From the NCBI RefSeq assembly GCF_023674425.1, contig NZ_CP098401.1, forward strand, positions 2,046,001-2,110,000: a stretch of DNA of 64,000 nt, given 5' to 3'. The position numbers and the translations under genes are program-made. This stretch comes from Sphingomonas donggukensis (GTDB taxonomy: Bacteria > Pseudomonadota > Alphaproteobacteria > Sphingomonadales > Sphingomonadaceae). Under the pieces are notes generated by a model. It did no database searches. It was not told the origin of the DNA and saw nothing but the letters and a program-made list of their open reading frames with translations. Positions 46,612 through 55,739 of this stretch are shown one piece after another (the first letter of the stretch is position 1; each line of letters begins with the position of its first letter).

Positions 46612-47481
46612 TTACCGCGTCGGCACCGGTTCGGCGCCCGAATAGTCGTAGAATCCGCGCCCGGCCTTGCGGCCATACCACCCGGCCTCGACATATTTGA
46701 CCAGCAGCGGCGCAGGGCGGAATTTGGGATCGCCGGTCCCTTCGAACAACACCCGCGTGATCTCCAGGCAAGTGTCCAGCCCGATGAAGTCGGCGAGCGT
46801 CAGCGGCCCCATCGGGTGGTTGAGCCCCAGCTTCATCGCGGTGTCGATGTCGCGGATCGTCGCCACGCCTTCGCCCAGCGCGAAGCACGCCTCGTTCAGC
46901 ATCGGCATCAAGATGCGGTTGACGATGAAGCCGGGCGCGTCGCTGGCGTGGACGATCTCCTTGCCGAGCGTGCGACCGTACGCCTCGACCGAGGCGACCG
47001 TCGCGTCGCTGGTTGCGAGGCCGCGGATCAGCTCGATCAGGCCCATCACCGGCACCGGGTTGAAGAAATGCACGCCCATGAACCGCGCCGGATCGGGCGA
47101 CGCCTGGGCCAGACGCGTGATCGGGATCGAGGATGTGTTGCTGGCGAGGATCGCGTCGCCGCGCATCGCCTTGCCGACGTGCTCGAAGATGCGGCGCTTG
47201 ATTTCCTCGCGCTCGGTCGCGGCCTCGATCACCAGGTCGCAGTCGGCCATCGCCGCGACGTCGCCGACGGCCTCGATCTGGCCGAGCGTCGCGTCGCGCT
47301 CGGCAGCGGCGATCTTTTCCTTCTCGACCAGCCGGGCGAGCGCCTTGGCGATGCCCGCCTTGCCGCCCTCGGCCCGCGCCAGATCGACGTCGGACAGCAG
47401 CACCCGGTGGCCTACCGCCGCAGATACCTGCGCGATGCCTGCGCCCATCTGTCCCGCCCCGATCACGCCAATCGTCTTCAC
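46612..47481 (-). CDS. 3-hydroxybutyryl-CoA dehydrogenase
   Basis: 289-aa NAD-dependent dehydrogenase of 3-hydroxyacyl-CoA, used in fatty-acid or hydroxybutyrate metabolism. The Rossmann motif is [11 protein letters not shown] at the N-terminus. The catalytic His is in [16 protein letters not shown], with SNTSSIPIT and the C-terminal [12 protein letters not shown]. The GTG at 47481 has AAGGAG 7 nt upstream. A 48-aa gene follows 11 nt downstream. Confidence 0.95.
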   Translation of the reverse strand: MKTIGVIGAGQMGAGIAQVSAAVGHRVLLSDVDLARAEGGKAGIAKALARLVEKEKIAAAERDATLGQIEAVGDVAAMADCDLVIEAATEREEIKRRIFEHVGKAMRGDAILASNTSSIPITRLAQASPDPARFMGVHFFNPVPVMGLIELIRGLATSDATVASVEAYGRTLGKEIVHASDAPGFIVNRILMPMLNEACFALGEGVATIRDIDTAMKLGLNHPMGPLTLADFIGLDTCLEITRVLFEGTGDPKFRPAPLLVKYVEAGWYGRKAGRGFYDYSGAEPVPTR

Positions 47482-47527
47482 ACGCCGTCTCCTTTGCGCG
47501 CGGTCATAGCGGCTTTGGCGGATCGCG

Positions 47528-48505
47528 CTACGGCGCGCGCCGCTCCGCCTGCGCCTCGGCCAGGATCAGCGCGAAATTGTCGCCCGTGTCGGTCCATTCC
47601 TCGACCGGGGTCCAGCCTCCGGCGCGCAACAGCAGGCGCGCGTCGCGGGGGCCGTATTTATGGCTGTTTTCGGTATGAATGGTTTCCCCCGCCGCCATCG
47701 CGAACGGGCGCCCGTCCACGGCGAATGCGACGTCGCGCGTCGCCTCCAGATGCATTTCGATGCGGGCGCGATCGTCGTTCCACAGCGCGCGGTGGCGGAA
47801 GGCATCGACGGGTATCGTCCCGCCCAATTCGCGGTTGATGCGCTCGAGCAGGTTGAGGTTGAATGCCGCGGTCACCCCGGCGGCGTCGTCATAGGCCGGG
47901 ACCAGCACATCGGGGGACTTGATCCGGTCGATGCCGATCAGCAGCAGCGCCCCCTCCCCCAGCGACGCGCGCATCGACCGCAGCAGGTCGACCGCGCCGG
48001 CGGCGCCCATGTTGCCGATGGTCGATCCGGGAAAAAAGCCGAGCTTCGGCATGTCTGCCACGGCGGCGGGCAGCTTCAGCGGGCGCATGAAGTCGCCCTC
48101 CAGCGGGGCGACAGCGATGTCGGGGAAGGCCCGCGCCACCGTCGCGGCGCTTTCGCGCAGGAAATCGCCCGAAATGTCGATCGGAACATAGGCGGCGGGC
48201 TTCGCCGCGCGGAGCAGGGCAGGCGTCTTGGTCGACGACCCCGACCCAAACTCCACCACCGCTGCCCCCGCCGGTACCCGCGCGGCCAGCGCATCGCTGC
48301 ATGCCGCGAGAATGTCGATCTCGGTTCGGGTCGGATAATATTCGGGAAGGTCGGTGATCGCCTCGAACAGCTCCGACCCGCGCCGGTCGTAGAACCACCG
48401 CGCCGGAATAGCGCGCGGGGCGAGCACCAGCCCGGTCAGCACGTCGGCGCGGAACTGTGGGTCGGCAAGCGAAGCCTGGCCGTCCTCGATTTCCTGCTTC
48501 AGCAT
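47528..48505 (-). CDS. egtD: L-histidine N-alpha-methyltransferase EgtD
   Basis: 325-aa SAM-dependent enzyme that trimethylates histidine to hercynine, the first step of ergothioneine synthesis. Seen here: [33 protein letters not shown], the SAM motif [24 protein letters not shown] and a C-terminal ENSHKYG. The ATG at 48505 overlaps the egtB stop region closely (1-nt gap), so egtB-egtD form an operon in that order. Confidence 0.95.
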   Translation of the reverse strand: MLKQEIEDGQASLADPQFRADVLTGLVLAPRAIPARWFYDRRGSELFEAITDLPEYYPTRTEIDILAACSDALAARVPAGAAVVEFGSGSSTKTPALLRAAKPAAYVPIDISGDFLRESAATVARAFPDIAVAPLEGDFMRPLKLPAAVADMPKLGFFPGSTIGNMGAAGAVDLLRSMRASLGEGALLLIGIDRIKSPDVLVPAYDDAAGVTAAFNLNLLERINRELGGTIPVDAFRHRALWNDDRARIEMHLEATRDVAFAVDGRPFAMAAGETIHTENSHKYGPRDARLLLRAGGWTPVEEWTDTGDNFALILAEAQAERRAP

Positions 48506-48506
48506 G

Positions 48507-49766
48507 TCAGATGTCCTTGGCCAACCGCACGCCGGTGAATTGCCAGCGTTGGTGGGGGTAGAAGAAATTGCGGTAGCTCGCCCGGACATGGCCGCGCGGG
48601 GTGGCGCATGACCCGCCGCGCAGGACGCACTGCCCGCTCATGAACTTGCCGTTGTATTCGCCGACCGCCCCTTCCGCGGCGGTGAAGCCCGGATAGGGGC
48701 GGTAGGCGCTGCCGGTCCATTCCCACACGTCGCCGAAGAAGGCGGGGCCGCCCGCCGACGGGCGCGGTTCGACCGGGCCGGCGGCGTCGAGGAGGTTGCC
48801 TGAGCGCGCGTCGTGCGCGGATGCCGCAGCCTCCCATTCGAATTCGGTCGGCAGGCGTGCGCCGGCCCAGGCGGCATAGGCGTCCGCCTCGTAGAAGCTG
48901 ACATGCGTTACCGGCGCGGCAGGATCGATCGCGCGCCGCCCGTCGAGACCGAAGCGCGTCCAGGCGCCGTCGCGCTGCTCCCAGTACAGTGGCGCGGCAA
49001 TCGCTTCCGCCTTCACCCACGCCCAGCCGTCCGACAACCACCAGCGCGCGTCGCGATAGCCGCCGTCGGCGATGAACGCCGCCCATTCGCCGTTGGTCAC
49101 GGTGCGGTCGGCAATCGCGTGGGCCGGCGCCAGCGCGCGGTGGCGCGGCCCCTCGCAATCAAAAGCGAAATCGGCCCCGTCGTGACCTATCTCGACGATC
49201 GCCTCAGCGCGGTCGATCCAGCTGATCGGGCCGGGCATCGGCACCGGCACCTTGGGCGGCGCCGGCCAGATCGCCGGCTCGCACGGGTTCTGCGCGAACA
49301 GGTGGAGCATGTCGGTGACGAGCAACTCCTGATGCTGCTCCTCGTGATGGCAGCCGAGCGCCACCAACTCGATTGCCGCCTCGGGCAAGGTCGGCAGCGC
49401 GTCGACTACCGCGGCGGTTACGGCGGCGCGGTAGCCGAGCACCTCGTCCAGCGTCGGCCGCGTCATCATGCCACGGCGGTCGCGGGCGTGGCGCGCCCCT
49501 TCCGCCTCGTAATAGCTGTTGAACAGGAACGGGAACCGCGCGTCGTGCAGGGTGTAGCCGGCGACGTGATCGCGCAGCACGAACGTCTCGAAAAACCATG
49601 TCGTGTGCGCGAGGTGCCATTTGGCGGGCGACGCGTCGGGCATCGACTGGACGGTGGCGTCGGCGTCCGACAGCGACGCGACCAGTGCCTCGGTCAGCGC
49701 GCGCACCGCGGCAAAACGCTCCACGAGCGGCAGGGCGACCGGCGATTCGGCGGGACGTGTTCGCAT
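48507..49766 (-). CDS. egtB: Ergothioneine synthase EgtB (sulfoxide synthase)
   Basis: 419-aa non-haem iron enzyme that couples hercynine to a cysteine or gamma-glutamylcysteine thiol with O2. The DinB-like N-terminal domain carries the iron ligands: His51 in KWHLAHTTW, and His141 and His145 in HHEEQHQE. The C-terminal formylglycine-generating-enzyme fold has WEWTGSAYRPYPGF and VLRGGSCATPRGHVRASYRNFF (part). The ATG at 49766 gives the usual length. It is upstream of egtD in the same operon. No egtA, egtC or egtE gene is in the window. Confidence 0.95.
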   Translation of the reverse strand: MRTRPAESPVALPLVERFAAVRALTEALVASLSDADATVQSMPDASPAKWHLAHTTWFFETFVLRDHVAGYTLHDARFPFLFNSYYEAEGARHARDRRGMMTRPTLDEVLGYRAAVTAAVVDALPTLPEAAIELVALGCHHEEQHQELLVTDMLHLFAQNPCEPAIWPAPPKVPVPMPGPISWIDRAEAIVEIGHDGADFAFDCEGPRHRALAPAHAIADRTVTNGEWAAFIADGGYRDARWWLSDGWAWVKAEAIAAPLYWEQRDGAWTRFGLDGRRAIDPAAPVTHVSFYEADAYAAWAGARLPTEFEWEAAASAHDARSGNLLDAAGPVEPRPSAGGPAFFGDVWEWTGSAYRPYPGFTAAEGAVGEYNGKFMSGQCVLRGGSCATPRGHVRASYRNFFYPHQRWQFTGVRLAKDI

Positions 49767-49816
49767 TTCGTTCTTCTCCGCGCGCGGATGCACCGCGTCA
49801 AGAGGACGGCGAAACG

Positions 49817-50374
49817 CTACCGCGACGCCCCCGGAATCCACAGAACGTCAGCGCCCGCGCTTTGGTTCACATGGCGGGCCGCGACGAACAGATAATCCGA
49901 CAATCGATTGAGGTAGATCAGGATTTCGGGCGAAATCGCGGTGTCGGCGGCACAAGCGACCGCCGATCGCTCGGCCCGCCGCGTGATCGCGCGCGCCAGA
50001 TGCAGTGCCGCCGCGCCAGGATCGCCCGCCGGCAGGATGAAGCTGGCGAGCGGCGGCATGTCGGCGTTGAGCGTATCGATCGTCTGCTCCAGCCACGCCG
50101 ACTGGCGCGCCGTCACGCGGAGCGCCCAATCGATATCGCCGGGGGTGGCGAGATCGGCACCAAGGTCGAACAGGTCGTTCTGAATACGGTTCAGCGCGTC
50201 GCGGATCGGCCCTTCGCCCAGCGAAGACAGCGCGACACCGATCGCCGAATTCGCCTCGTCCACGTCGCCGATCGCGGCCATCCGCGCATCCGCCTTCGAC
50301 ACGCGACTGCCGTCGACCAGCCCGGTCGTGCCGGCGTCACCGGTGCGGGTGTAGATCTTGTTGAGCTTGACCAT
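49817..50374 (-). CDS. Corrinoid adenosyltransferase (PduO type)
   Basis: 185-aa ATP:cob(I)alamin adenosyltransferase. The N-terminal YTRTGDAGTTGLVDGSRVSK, the nearby DVDEANSAIG and the C-terminal CRRA-like ARAITRRAERS and YLNRLSDYLFVAAR are all present. It makes adenosylcobalamin. No cobalamin riboswitch was seen. It is 50 nt upstream of egtB and shares its strand. Confidence 0.93.
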   Translation of the reverse strand: MVKLNKIYTRTGDAGTTGLVDGSRVSKADARMAAIGDVDEANSAIGVALSSLGEGPIRDALNRIQNDLFDLGADLATPGDIDWALRVTARQSAWLEQTIDTLNADMPPLASFILPAGDPGAAALHLARAITRRAERSAVACAADTAISPEILIYLNRLSDYLFVAARHVNQSAGADVLWIPGASR

Positions 50375-50399
50375 CCCGGCCCTCGTCCGTGGAAGGCGG

Positions 50400-50630
50400 T
50401 TACGTCCGTCCCGCCGCGAACAGGATGATGACCACGATCAGCACCGCCAGCGCCTGGAAGAAGATGCGGAACTGCATCATCTTGTTCGATTTCAGCGCCG
50501 ACTGGGTCGGGCCGGTGCCGTTCTTCAGCTCCTCCTCGGTGGTCTTGAGGAAGACGACGATGCCGCGCACCAGCGCGACCACCGTGGCGATCATCGCTGC
50601 GAGCAGCAGGATGGCGAGGAAAATCTGCAT
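50400..50630 (-). CDS. HIG1 domain twin-transmembrane protein
   Basis: 76-aa membrane protein with two hydrophobic segments (FLAILLLAAMIATVVALVRGI and ALAVLIVVIILFAA) linked by a hydrophilic loop with SNKMMQFRIFFQA, the HIG1 signature. In mitochondria and Rhodobacter-like species HIG1 proteins support cytochrome oxidase. The ATG at 50630 gives a compact protein. It lies upstream of the adenosyltransferase by 25 nt. Confidence 0.8.
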   Translation of the reverse strand: MQIFLAILLLAAMIATVVALVRGIVVFLKTTEEELKNGTGPTQSALKSNKMMQFRIFFQALAVLIVVIILFAAGRT

Positions 50631-50639
50631 GGCCGCTAT

Positions 50640-51641
50640 TTAAGCCTTCGCGGCTCCAAAGCCAATGCCTGTCCCGAGCGGCTGGCTCTGCCAGCCATCC
50701 GAGGGGGGCAGCCGTCCGTCCCGCAGCATCGCCGCGAGGTCTGCGCCGTCCATCCCCTGCGCACGCAGGTCGGCGAGGCTCGGCGCGCCGTCGCGCTTGG
50801 CGAGGCGCTTGCCGTCGGGGTCGGTCAGCAGCGGGTGGTGGCGATATTCGGGCGTCGGCAAGCCGAGCAGCGTCTGGAGCAGACGGTGGACGTGGGTGCT
50901 TTCGAACAGGTCGACGCCGCGCACGACATGGGTGACGCCCTGCGCCGCGTCGTCGACTGTGACCGCGAGGTGATAGCTGGCTGGCGCATCCTTCCGCGCA
51001 AGGACGACGTCGCCGTGGGACAGCGGGTCGGCGAGCTGGGGACCGGCAAAGGCGTCGTGCCACCCCAAATCCTCCCCGGCACGGGGACGTGGCCGGCGCA
51101 GCCGGACGGAGGGGGCGGGCCGCGAGCGCGGCGATTGCGGCCCGCCCCCTCCACCAGCGTCGCTGGTCCCCCTCTCCGCGCCGGGGAGCATATTGAGCGC
51201 CCGCTCCACATCCAGCCGCCAGCAGTGCGGCAGCGCCGGATCGACGTCGCGCCCCCGGCACGTCCCCGGATACAGCGCGCCGCCCGCCCCGTGCGGCGCC
51301 GACAGGCTCGCGGCGATATCGGCGCGGGTGCAGGCGCAACGATAGAGCAGCCCCATGTCCCGCAACCGGTCGAGCGCGGCATCGTACAGCGCCAGCCGCT
51401 GCGACTGGCGCACGACCGGCCCGTCCCACGCGAGCCCCAGCCACGCCAGATCCTCCGCGATCCCCGCGACATGCTCTTCGCGGCTGCGGGTGCCGTCGAT
51501 ATCCTCGATCCGCAGCAGGAAGCGCCCGCCGCGGTCCCGCGCGAAATCATGCGCCTGGATCGCCGAAAAGGCGTGGCCGAGGTGCAGCCGCCCGGTCGGG
51601 CTCGGCGCGAACCGGGTGACGACGGGGGGATCGCTGCTCAC
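50640..51641 (-). CDS. gluQ: Glutamyl-queuosine tRNA(Asp) synthetase GluQ with repeat-derived insertion
   Basis: 333-aa truncated GluRS-like enzyme that attaches glutamate to queuosine in tRNA-Asp. The ATP motifs are FAPSPTGRLHLGHAFSA and KRLAKRDGAPS, the Cys pair region is RCACTRADI with YPGTCRGR. Family members are about 290-300 aa. Here residues about 152-190 (Gly, Pro and Arg-rich, e.g. SPRSRPAPSVRLRRPRP) correspond exactly to a 118-bp palindromic repeat in the DNA and keep the frame. Removing them restores normal length and joins WRLDVERAL to WHDAFAG. Start is GTG at 51641. Confidence 0.93.
   Translation of the reverse strand: MSSDPPVVTRFAPSPTGRLHLGHAFSAIQAHDFARDRGGRFLLRIEDIDGTRSREEHVAGIAEDLAWLGLAWDGPVVRQSQRLALYDAALDRLRDMGLLYRCACTRADIAASLSAPHGAGGALYPGTCRGRDVDPALPHCWRLDVERALNMLPGAERGTSDAGGGGGPQSPRSRPAPSVRLRRPRPRAGEDLGWHDAFAGPQLADPLSHGDVVLARKDAPASYHLAVTVDDAAQGVTHVVRGVDLFESTHVHRLLQTLLGLPTPEYRHHPLLTDPDGKRLAKRDGAPSLADLRAQGMDGADLAAMLRDGRLPPSDGWQSQPLGTGIGFGAAKA
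51071..51188. repeat. Palindromic repeat, CCTCCCC/GGAGGGGG family (copy 2), inside gluQ
   Basis: Same order of blocks as the copy at 37247: CCTCCCCGG with CGGGGA, GACGGAGGGGGC, the mate GCCCCCTCCACCAGC, then GCTGGTCCCCCTC and GGGGAG. It is inserted in gluQ in frame and is translated as a Gly/Pro/Arg-rich loop. Confidence 0.8.
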
Positions 51642-51774
51642 CCGCCCCCTCTAGCGCGCGTCCGCGGCTCGCAAAAGGTTAACGACCATCTTGACCGCGA
51701 GTCCGGGGCTATGCTGTCATGCCAGCGTCATCCTTCCCGGCAAGAAGGGCACGCGCGACGACGAAGGGGCAAGA

Positions 51775-52341
51775 ATGTTCCATCCCGATCTGATGCGACA
51801 TCCGGACGCCTGCCCGGCGCTGGTGCTGAACGCCGATTACACGCCGCTGTCCTATTATCCGCTGTCGATCTGGCCATGGCAGACTGCGGTGAAGGCGGTG
51901 TTCCTCGACCGCGTCGACATCGTTTCCCACTACGAACGCGAGGTGCGCAGCCCGACCGCGTCGCTGAAGCTGCCCTCGGTCATCGCGCTGAAGCAATATG
52001 TGCGGCCGTCGCAATTCCCGGCCTTCACGCGGTTCAACCTGTTCCTGCGCGACCGCTTCGCCTGCCAATATTGCGGCACCCACCGCGACCTGACGTTCGA
52101 TCACGTCGTCCCGCGTGCCTATGGCGGACGCACGACGTGGGAGAATGTCGCCACCGCCTGCGCACCGTGCAATCTGCGCAAGGGAGGGCGGACGCCCGCG
52201 GAGGCGAAGATGCCGCTGCACGTCCAGCCGATCCGCCCGACCAACTGGCAGTTGCAGGAACACGGACGGCGCTTCCCGCCCAACTACCTCCACGCCACGT
52301 GGCGGGACTGGCTCTACTGGGACGTCGAGCTGGAGGCGTGA
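51775..52341 (+). CDS. HNH endonuclease
   Basis: 188-aa protein with an HNH domain at about residues 85-130: CQYCGTHRDLTFDHVVPRA (zinc Cys pair and the catalytic DH), then TWENVATACAPCNLRKGG with the Asn and second Cys pair. The N-terminal VLNADYTPLSYYPLSIWPW is typical of a widespread bacterial family often encoded alone. It probably nicks or cuts DNA; its role is unknown. AAGGGG lies 5 nt before the ATG at 51775. Confidence 0.9.
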   Translation: MFHPDLMRHPDACPALVLNADYTPLSYYPLSIWPWQTAVKAVFLDRVDIVSHYEREVRSPTASLKLPSVIALKQYVRPSQFPAFTRFNLFLRDRFACQYCGTHRDLTFDHVVPRAYGGRTTWENVATACAPCNLRKGGRTPAEAKMPLHVQPIRPTNWQLQEHGRRFPPNYLHATWRDWLYWDVELEA

Positions 52342-52384
52342 GCGCGCTTGCCAGCGCCGTATTACACCGATAATACACGACGCC

Positions 52385-54505
52385 ATGAGTCTCGGGTCGC
52401 TGTTCAGCCTGTCCGATCGTCGCGTAGCGGACACATCCGACGATCCCTTCGCCGATTTCGGGAAGCCGCCCGCCGGCGACGGGGGGCGCCCGCCGTCCGA
52501 ACCGCCGCTGCATTTCGATCCGCCGCCGCCGCGCCGCCGCATCGCCTGGGGCCGCTGGTTCCTGCGTGGCCTGGGTGCGTTCATCATCCTGCTGGTTATC
52601 GCGATCGCGTGGCTCGCGGTCACCGCGCCGCTGTCGAGATCGCTGAAACCGCCGACGCCGCCCAGCATCACGCTGCTCGCCGCCGACGGCGTGACGCCGA
52701 TCGCGCGCCGCGGAGCGATCATCGGCGCGCCGGTCGACGTGACGACGCTGCCAAAGCACGTGCCCGAAGCCTTCATGGCGATCGAGGACCGCCGCTTCTA
52801 CTCGCACTGGGGCGTGTCCCCGCGCGGTGTGACCCGCGCAATGTGGAACAACCTGCGCGCCGGCGGCATGCGCGAGGGCGGATCGACGATCACGCAACAG
52901 CTCGCGAAGAACGCCTTCCTCTCGTCCGACCGCACCTTCGGGCGCAAGGCGCGCGAGCTGATGATCGCTTTCTGGCTGGAGGCGTGGCTGTCGAAGGACG
53001 AGATCCTCAGCCGCTACCTCTCCAACGTCTATTTCGGCGACAATGTGTACGGCCTGTCGGCGGCGGCGAAGCATTATTTCAGCCGGACGCCCGACGAACT
53101 GAGCGTCGCGCAGGCGGCGATGCTCGCTGGCCTCGTCAAGGCGCCGTCGCGGCTCGCCCCCACGCTCAACCTGTCGGGCGCGCGGGCGCGGCAGAAGCTG
53201 GTGGTCGGCGCGATGGTCGAAACCGGGTTCCTGACGAAGGGCGAGGCCGACGTCGTCGGCCCGGCCCGGCTGAAGGTCGAGCGGATCAAAACGCTGCCCA
53301 ACGGCACCTATTTCGCCGACTGGGTGCTGCCCGCCGCGCGCGATCGGTCGGGAGAGATCGCGAGCGAAGTCACCGTCACCACGACGCTCGACAGCCGCAT
53401 CCAGCGCGCCGCCGAACGCGCCGTGCGGCGTGCGGGGCTGCGTCAGGCGCAGGTCGCGCTGGTGGCGATGCGTCCCGACGGCACCGTCGTGGGGATGGTC
53501 GGCGGCAAGGATTACAAGAGCTCGCCGTTCAACCGCGCGGTACAGGCGCGGCGCCAGCCGGGTTCGACGTTCAAGCTGTTCGTCTATCTGGCCGCGCTGC
53601 GCTCCGGCATGACCCCCGATTCGACCGTGCTCGACGAGCCGGTGACGATCGGCGAATGGGCGCCCAAGAATTCGGACGGGCGCTATGCCGGCGAGATCAG
53701 CCTGGCGCGCGCCTTCGCCAAATCGTCGAACGTCGCCGCCGCCCGCCTGACCAAGCAGGTCGGGGTCGCCAACGTCATCCGCGCCGCGCGTGATCTCGGC
53801 GTCACCAGCCCGATCGCCGACGAGGCATCGATCGCGCTCGGCACGTCCTCGATGTCGCTGCTCGAGCTGACCTCGGCCTATGCGGCGGTCGCGAACGGCA
53901 GCTATCCGGTGCGCCCGCGCGGCCTGTCGGAGGAGGACGAGGCGAGCTGGTACGAGCGGCTCCGCGGACGCCAGACGGTGATGGGTGCCGACGAGCGCGA
54001 TGGGATGCGCGCATTGCTGGCGCGTTCGATCGAAAGCGGCACCGGGCGGCAGGCGGCACTGTCTGTGCCCGCCTACGGCAAGACCGGCACGACGCAGGAC
54101 AACCGCGACGCGCTGTTCGTCGGGTACGCGCAGGGCCTGGTCGCGGGGGTGTGGGTCGGCAACGACGACAACAGCCCCAACCCCGGCCTGTCGGGCGGCG
54201 GCATCCCGGCGCGCATCTGGCGCGACTTCATGATCGAGGCGCTGGGCGTCGCCCCGCCCGCCGCTCCGGTGGTCGAGGACGATCCCGTCGCCAACCTGAT
54301 CGACGATCTGGGCGAAGATGGTCAGGCAGCGATCGACAATGCGTTCGAAGGTGAGATCGAGGGACTGGGCGTCAACGTCCGCTTGGGCCGCGACGGCAGC
54401 TTCGACATCGGCCCCCGCAATCGTCGCGACGGCCCGCCGCCCTCCGCTCGCGAGGACCGCCGCCCGCCGCCCGATGAATATGAGAGGCCGCCGGACGAGC
54501 AGTGA
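52385..54505 (+). CDS. Penicillin-binding protein 1A-type (glycosyltransferase/transpeptidase)
   Basis: 706-aa bifunctional peptidoglycan synthase. A cytoplasmic Pro-rich tail (about 50 residues) precedes one membrane helix (about 59-80). The transglycosylase domain has Glu134 in AIEDRRFYSHWG, then GGSTITQQLAKN. The transpeptidase domain has Ser394 in QPGSTFK, SSN at 447-449 and KTG at 566-568. A Pro/Arg-rich C-terminal tail of about 50 residues follows. The ATG at 52385 gives the correct N-terminus; the frame runs on upstream into the HNH gene only by chance. The 43-nt gap suggests co-transcription with the HNH gene. Confidence 0.95.
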   Translation: MSLGSLFSLSDRRVADTSDDPFADFGKPPAGDGGRPPSEPPLHFDPPPPRRRIAWGRWFLRGLGAFIILLVIAIAWLAVTAPLSRSLKPPTPPSITLLAADGVTPIARRGAIIGAPVDVTTLPKHVPEAFMAIEDRRFYSHWGVSPRGVTRAMWNNLRAGGMREGGSTITQQLAKNAFLSSDRTFGRKARELMIAFWLEAWLSKDEILSRYLSNVYFGDNVYGLSAAAKHYFSRTPDELSVAQAAMLAGLVKAPSRLAPTLNLSGARARQKLVVGAMVETGFLTKGEADVVGPARLKVERIKTLPNGTYFADWVLPAARDRSGEIASEVTVTTTLDSRIQRAAERAVRRAGLRQAQVALVAMRPDGTVVGMVGGKDYKSSPFNRAVQARRQPGSTFKLFVYLAALRSGMTPDSTVLDEPVTIGEWAPKNSDGRYAGEISLARAFAKSSNVAAARLTKQVGVANVIRAARDLGVTSPIADEASIALGTSSMSLLELTSAYAAVANGSYPVRPRGLSEEDEASWYERLRGRQTVMGADERDGMRALLARSIESGTGRQAALSVPAYGKTGTTQDNRDALFVGYAQGLVAGVWVGNDDNSPNPGLSGGGIPARIWRDFMIEALGVAPPAAPVVEDDPVANLIDDLGEDGQAAIDNAFEGEIEGLGVNVRLGRDGSFDIGPRNRRDGPPPSAREDRRPPPDEYERPPDEQ

Positions 54506-54518
54506 GGGTAGGCGTTCG

Positions 54519-54603
54519 GGGCATGTGCTTCGACTTCGCTCAGCACGAGCGGGGGGACCGATAGTTTTCCGTTCGTCCTGAGCCCAGTCGAAGGACATGC
54601 CCC
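54519..54603. repeat. Inverted REP-like pair
   Basis: GCATGTGCTTCGACTTCGCTCAGCACG on the left (described by TGCTTCGACTTCGCTCAGCA) and CGTCCTGAGCCCAGTCGAAG on the right face each other, each flanked by GCATG or its complement. They lie right after the penicillin-binding protein stop and may act as its terminator. Confidence 0.65.
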
Positions 54604-54656
54604 AAATGTCCAATCCCGGTTGACCCCGTCGCGCTCCCGCCCCTACGCCGCCCCCC

Positions 54657-55658
54657 ATGCGCTTCTTCTCCGATAACGCCGCCCCGGTCGCCCAGCCCGT
54701 CCTCGACGCGATGATCGCGGCCAACACGCTCGACACCGCCTATGACGGCGACCGCTGGAGTCAGTCGCTCGATGCGCGCTTTTCGGAGGTGTTCGAGACC
54801 AACGTCCGCGTGCTGTGGGTGCCGACCGGGACCGCGGCCAATTGCCTGGCGCTTGCCGCACTCTGCCCGCCCGACGGCGGCGTGATCTGCCACGCACATG
54901 CGCACATCAACGTGGACGAGGCCGGCGCGCCCGAATTCTATACCCATGGCGCCAAGCTGATGCTGGCCGACGGACCGGGCGCGAAGCTGACCCCGCACGC
55001 GATCGAGACGCTGGCGGGCGCTATCCGGAACGACGTCCACCAGGTGCAGCCGCGCGCGATCTCGATCACCAACGCCACCGAATACGGCCTGGTCTATACG
55101 CCCGCGGAGGTCACAGCGATCGGCGACGTCGCCCGCGCCCGCGGGCTTGGCCTCCACATGGACGGCGCGCGGTTTGCGAACGCCGTCGCGCATCTCGGCT
55201 GCGCGCCCGCCGACGTGACGTGGCGCGCCGGGGTCGATGCGCTGTCGTTCGGCTGCGTCAAGAACGGGGGCATGAACGCCGAGGCGCTGGTGTTCTTCAA
55301 AACCGAACTCGCCGACATGGCGCTGCGCCGGCGCAAGCGCGCCGGGCTGCTCCATTCGAAGGGGCGGTATCTGGCCGCGCAATTGCTCGCGATGCTGGAG
55401 GACGATCTGTGGCTGAAGAACGCCCGCGCCGCCAATGCCGGCGCGCGGTTGCTGGCGAATGCGGCATGCGCGCGGCTCGTCCATCCGGTCGAGGCGAACG
55501 AAGTGTTCCTGAAAGTCACCGCCGACGAGGCTGCGCGCCTTCGCGGGCTCGGCTTCGACTTCTACGACTGGGGCGTCGGCGAGGCGCGGCTGGTGGTGTC
55601 GTGGGACCAGGCCGAGGCCGACATCGCCCCGCTCGCCACGGCCATCGCCGCGCTGTGA
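54657..55658 (+). CDS. ltaE: Low-specificity L-threonine aldolase
   Basis: 333-aa PLP enzyme that cleaves L-threonine or allo-threonine to glycine and acetaldehyde. The N-terminal FFSDNAAPVAQPVLDAM, VPTGTAANCLALA, the aspartate loop GLGLHMDGARFANA and the lysine site SFGCVKNGGMNAEALVF (Lys in CVKNGG) are visible. The ATG at 54657 is correctly placed although no clear ribosome binding site is seen. It lies alone between the repeat pair and the EamA gene. Confidence 0.92.
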   Translation: MRFFSDNAAPVAQPVLDAMIAANTLDTAYDGDRWSQSLDARFSEVFETNVRVLWVPTGTAANCLALAALCPPDGGVICHAHAHINVDEAGAPEFYTHGAKLMLADGPGAKLTPHAIETLAGAIRNDVHQVQPRAISITNATEYGLVYTPAEVTAIGDVARARGLGLHMDGARFANAVAHLGCAPADVTWRAGVDALSFGCVKNGGMNAEALVFFKTELADMALRRRKRAGLLHSKGRYLAAQLLAMLEDDLWLKNARAANAGARLLANAACARLVHPVEANEVFLKVTADEAARLRGLGFDFYDWGVGEARLVVSWDQAEADIAPLATAIAAL

Positions 55659-55739
55659 GCCGTCTCGACAAGCGCAGCTTGTGTTTGCAGCGCAATTTTC
55701 AGGTTAGCGCAGGCCGGCAGCCCCGCTAAAGCCCGCCGC

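Noticed and set aside
50640..51641. Frameshift or pseudogene in gluQ
   Set aside because: The repeat insertion leaves the frame open and both ATP-binding motifs intact, so a working enzyme with an extra loop is more likely.
51679..51698. CtrA-type TTAA-N7-TTAA site before the HNH gene
   Set aside because: The second half reads CTTG, so the motif is incomplete.
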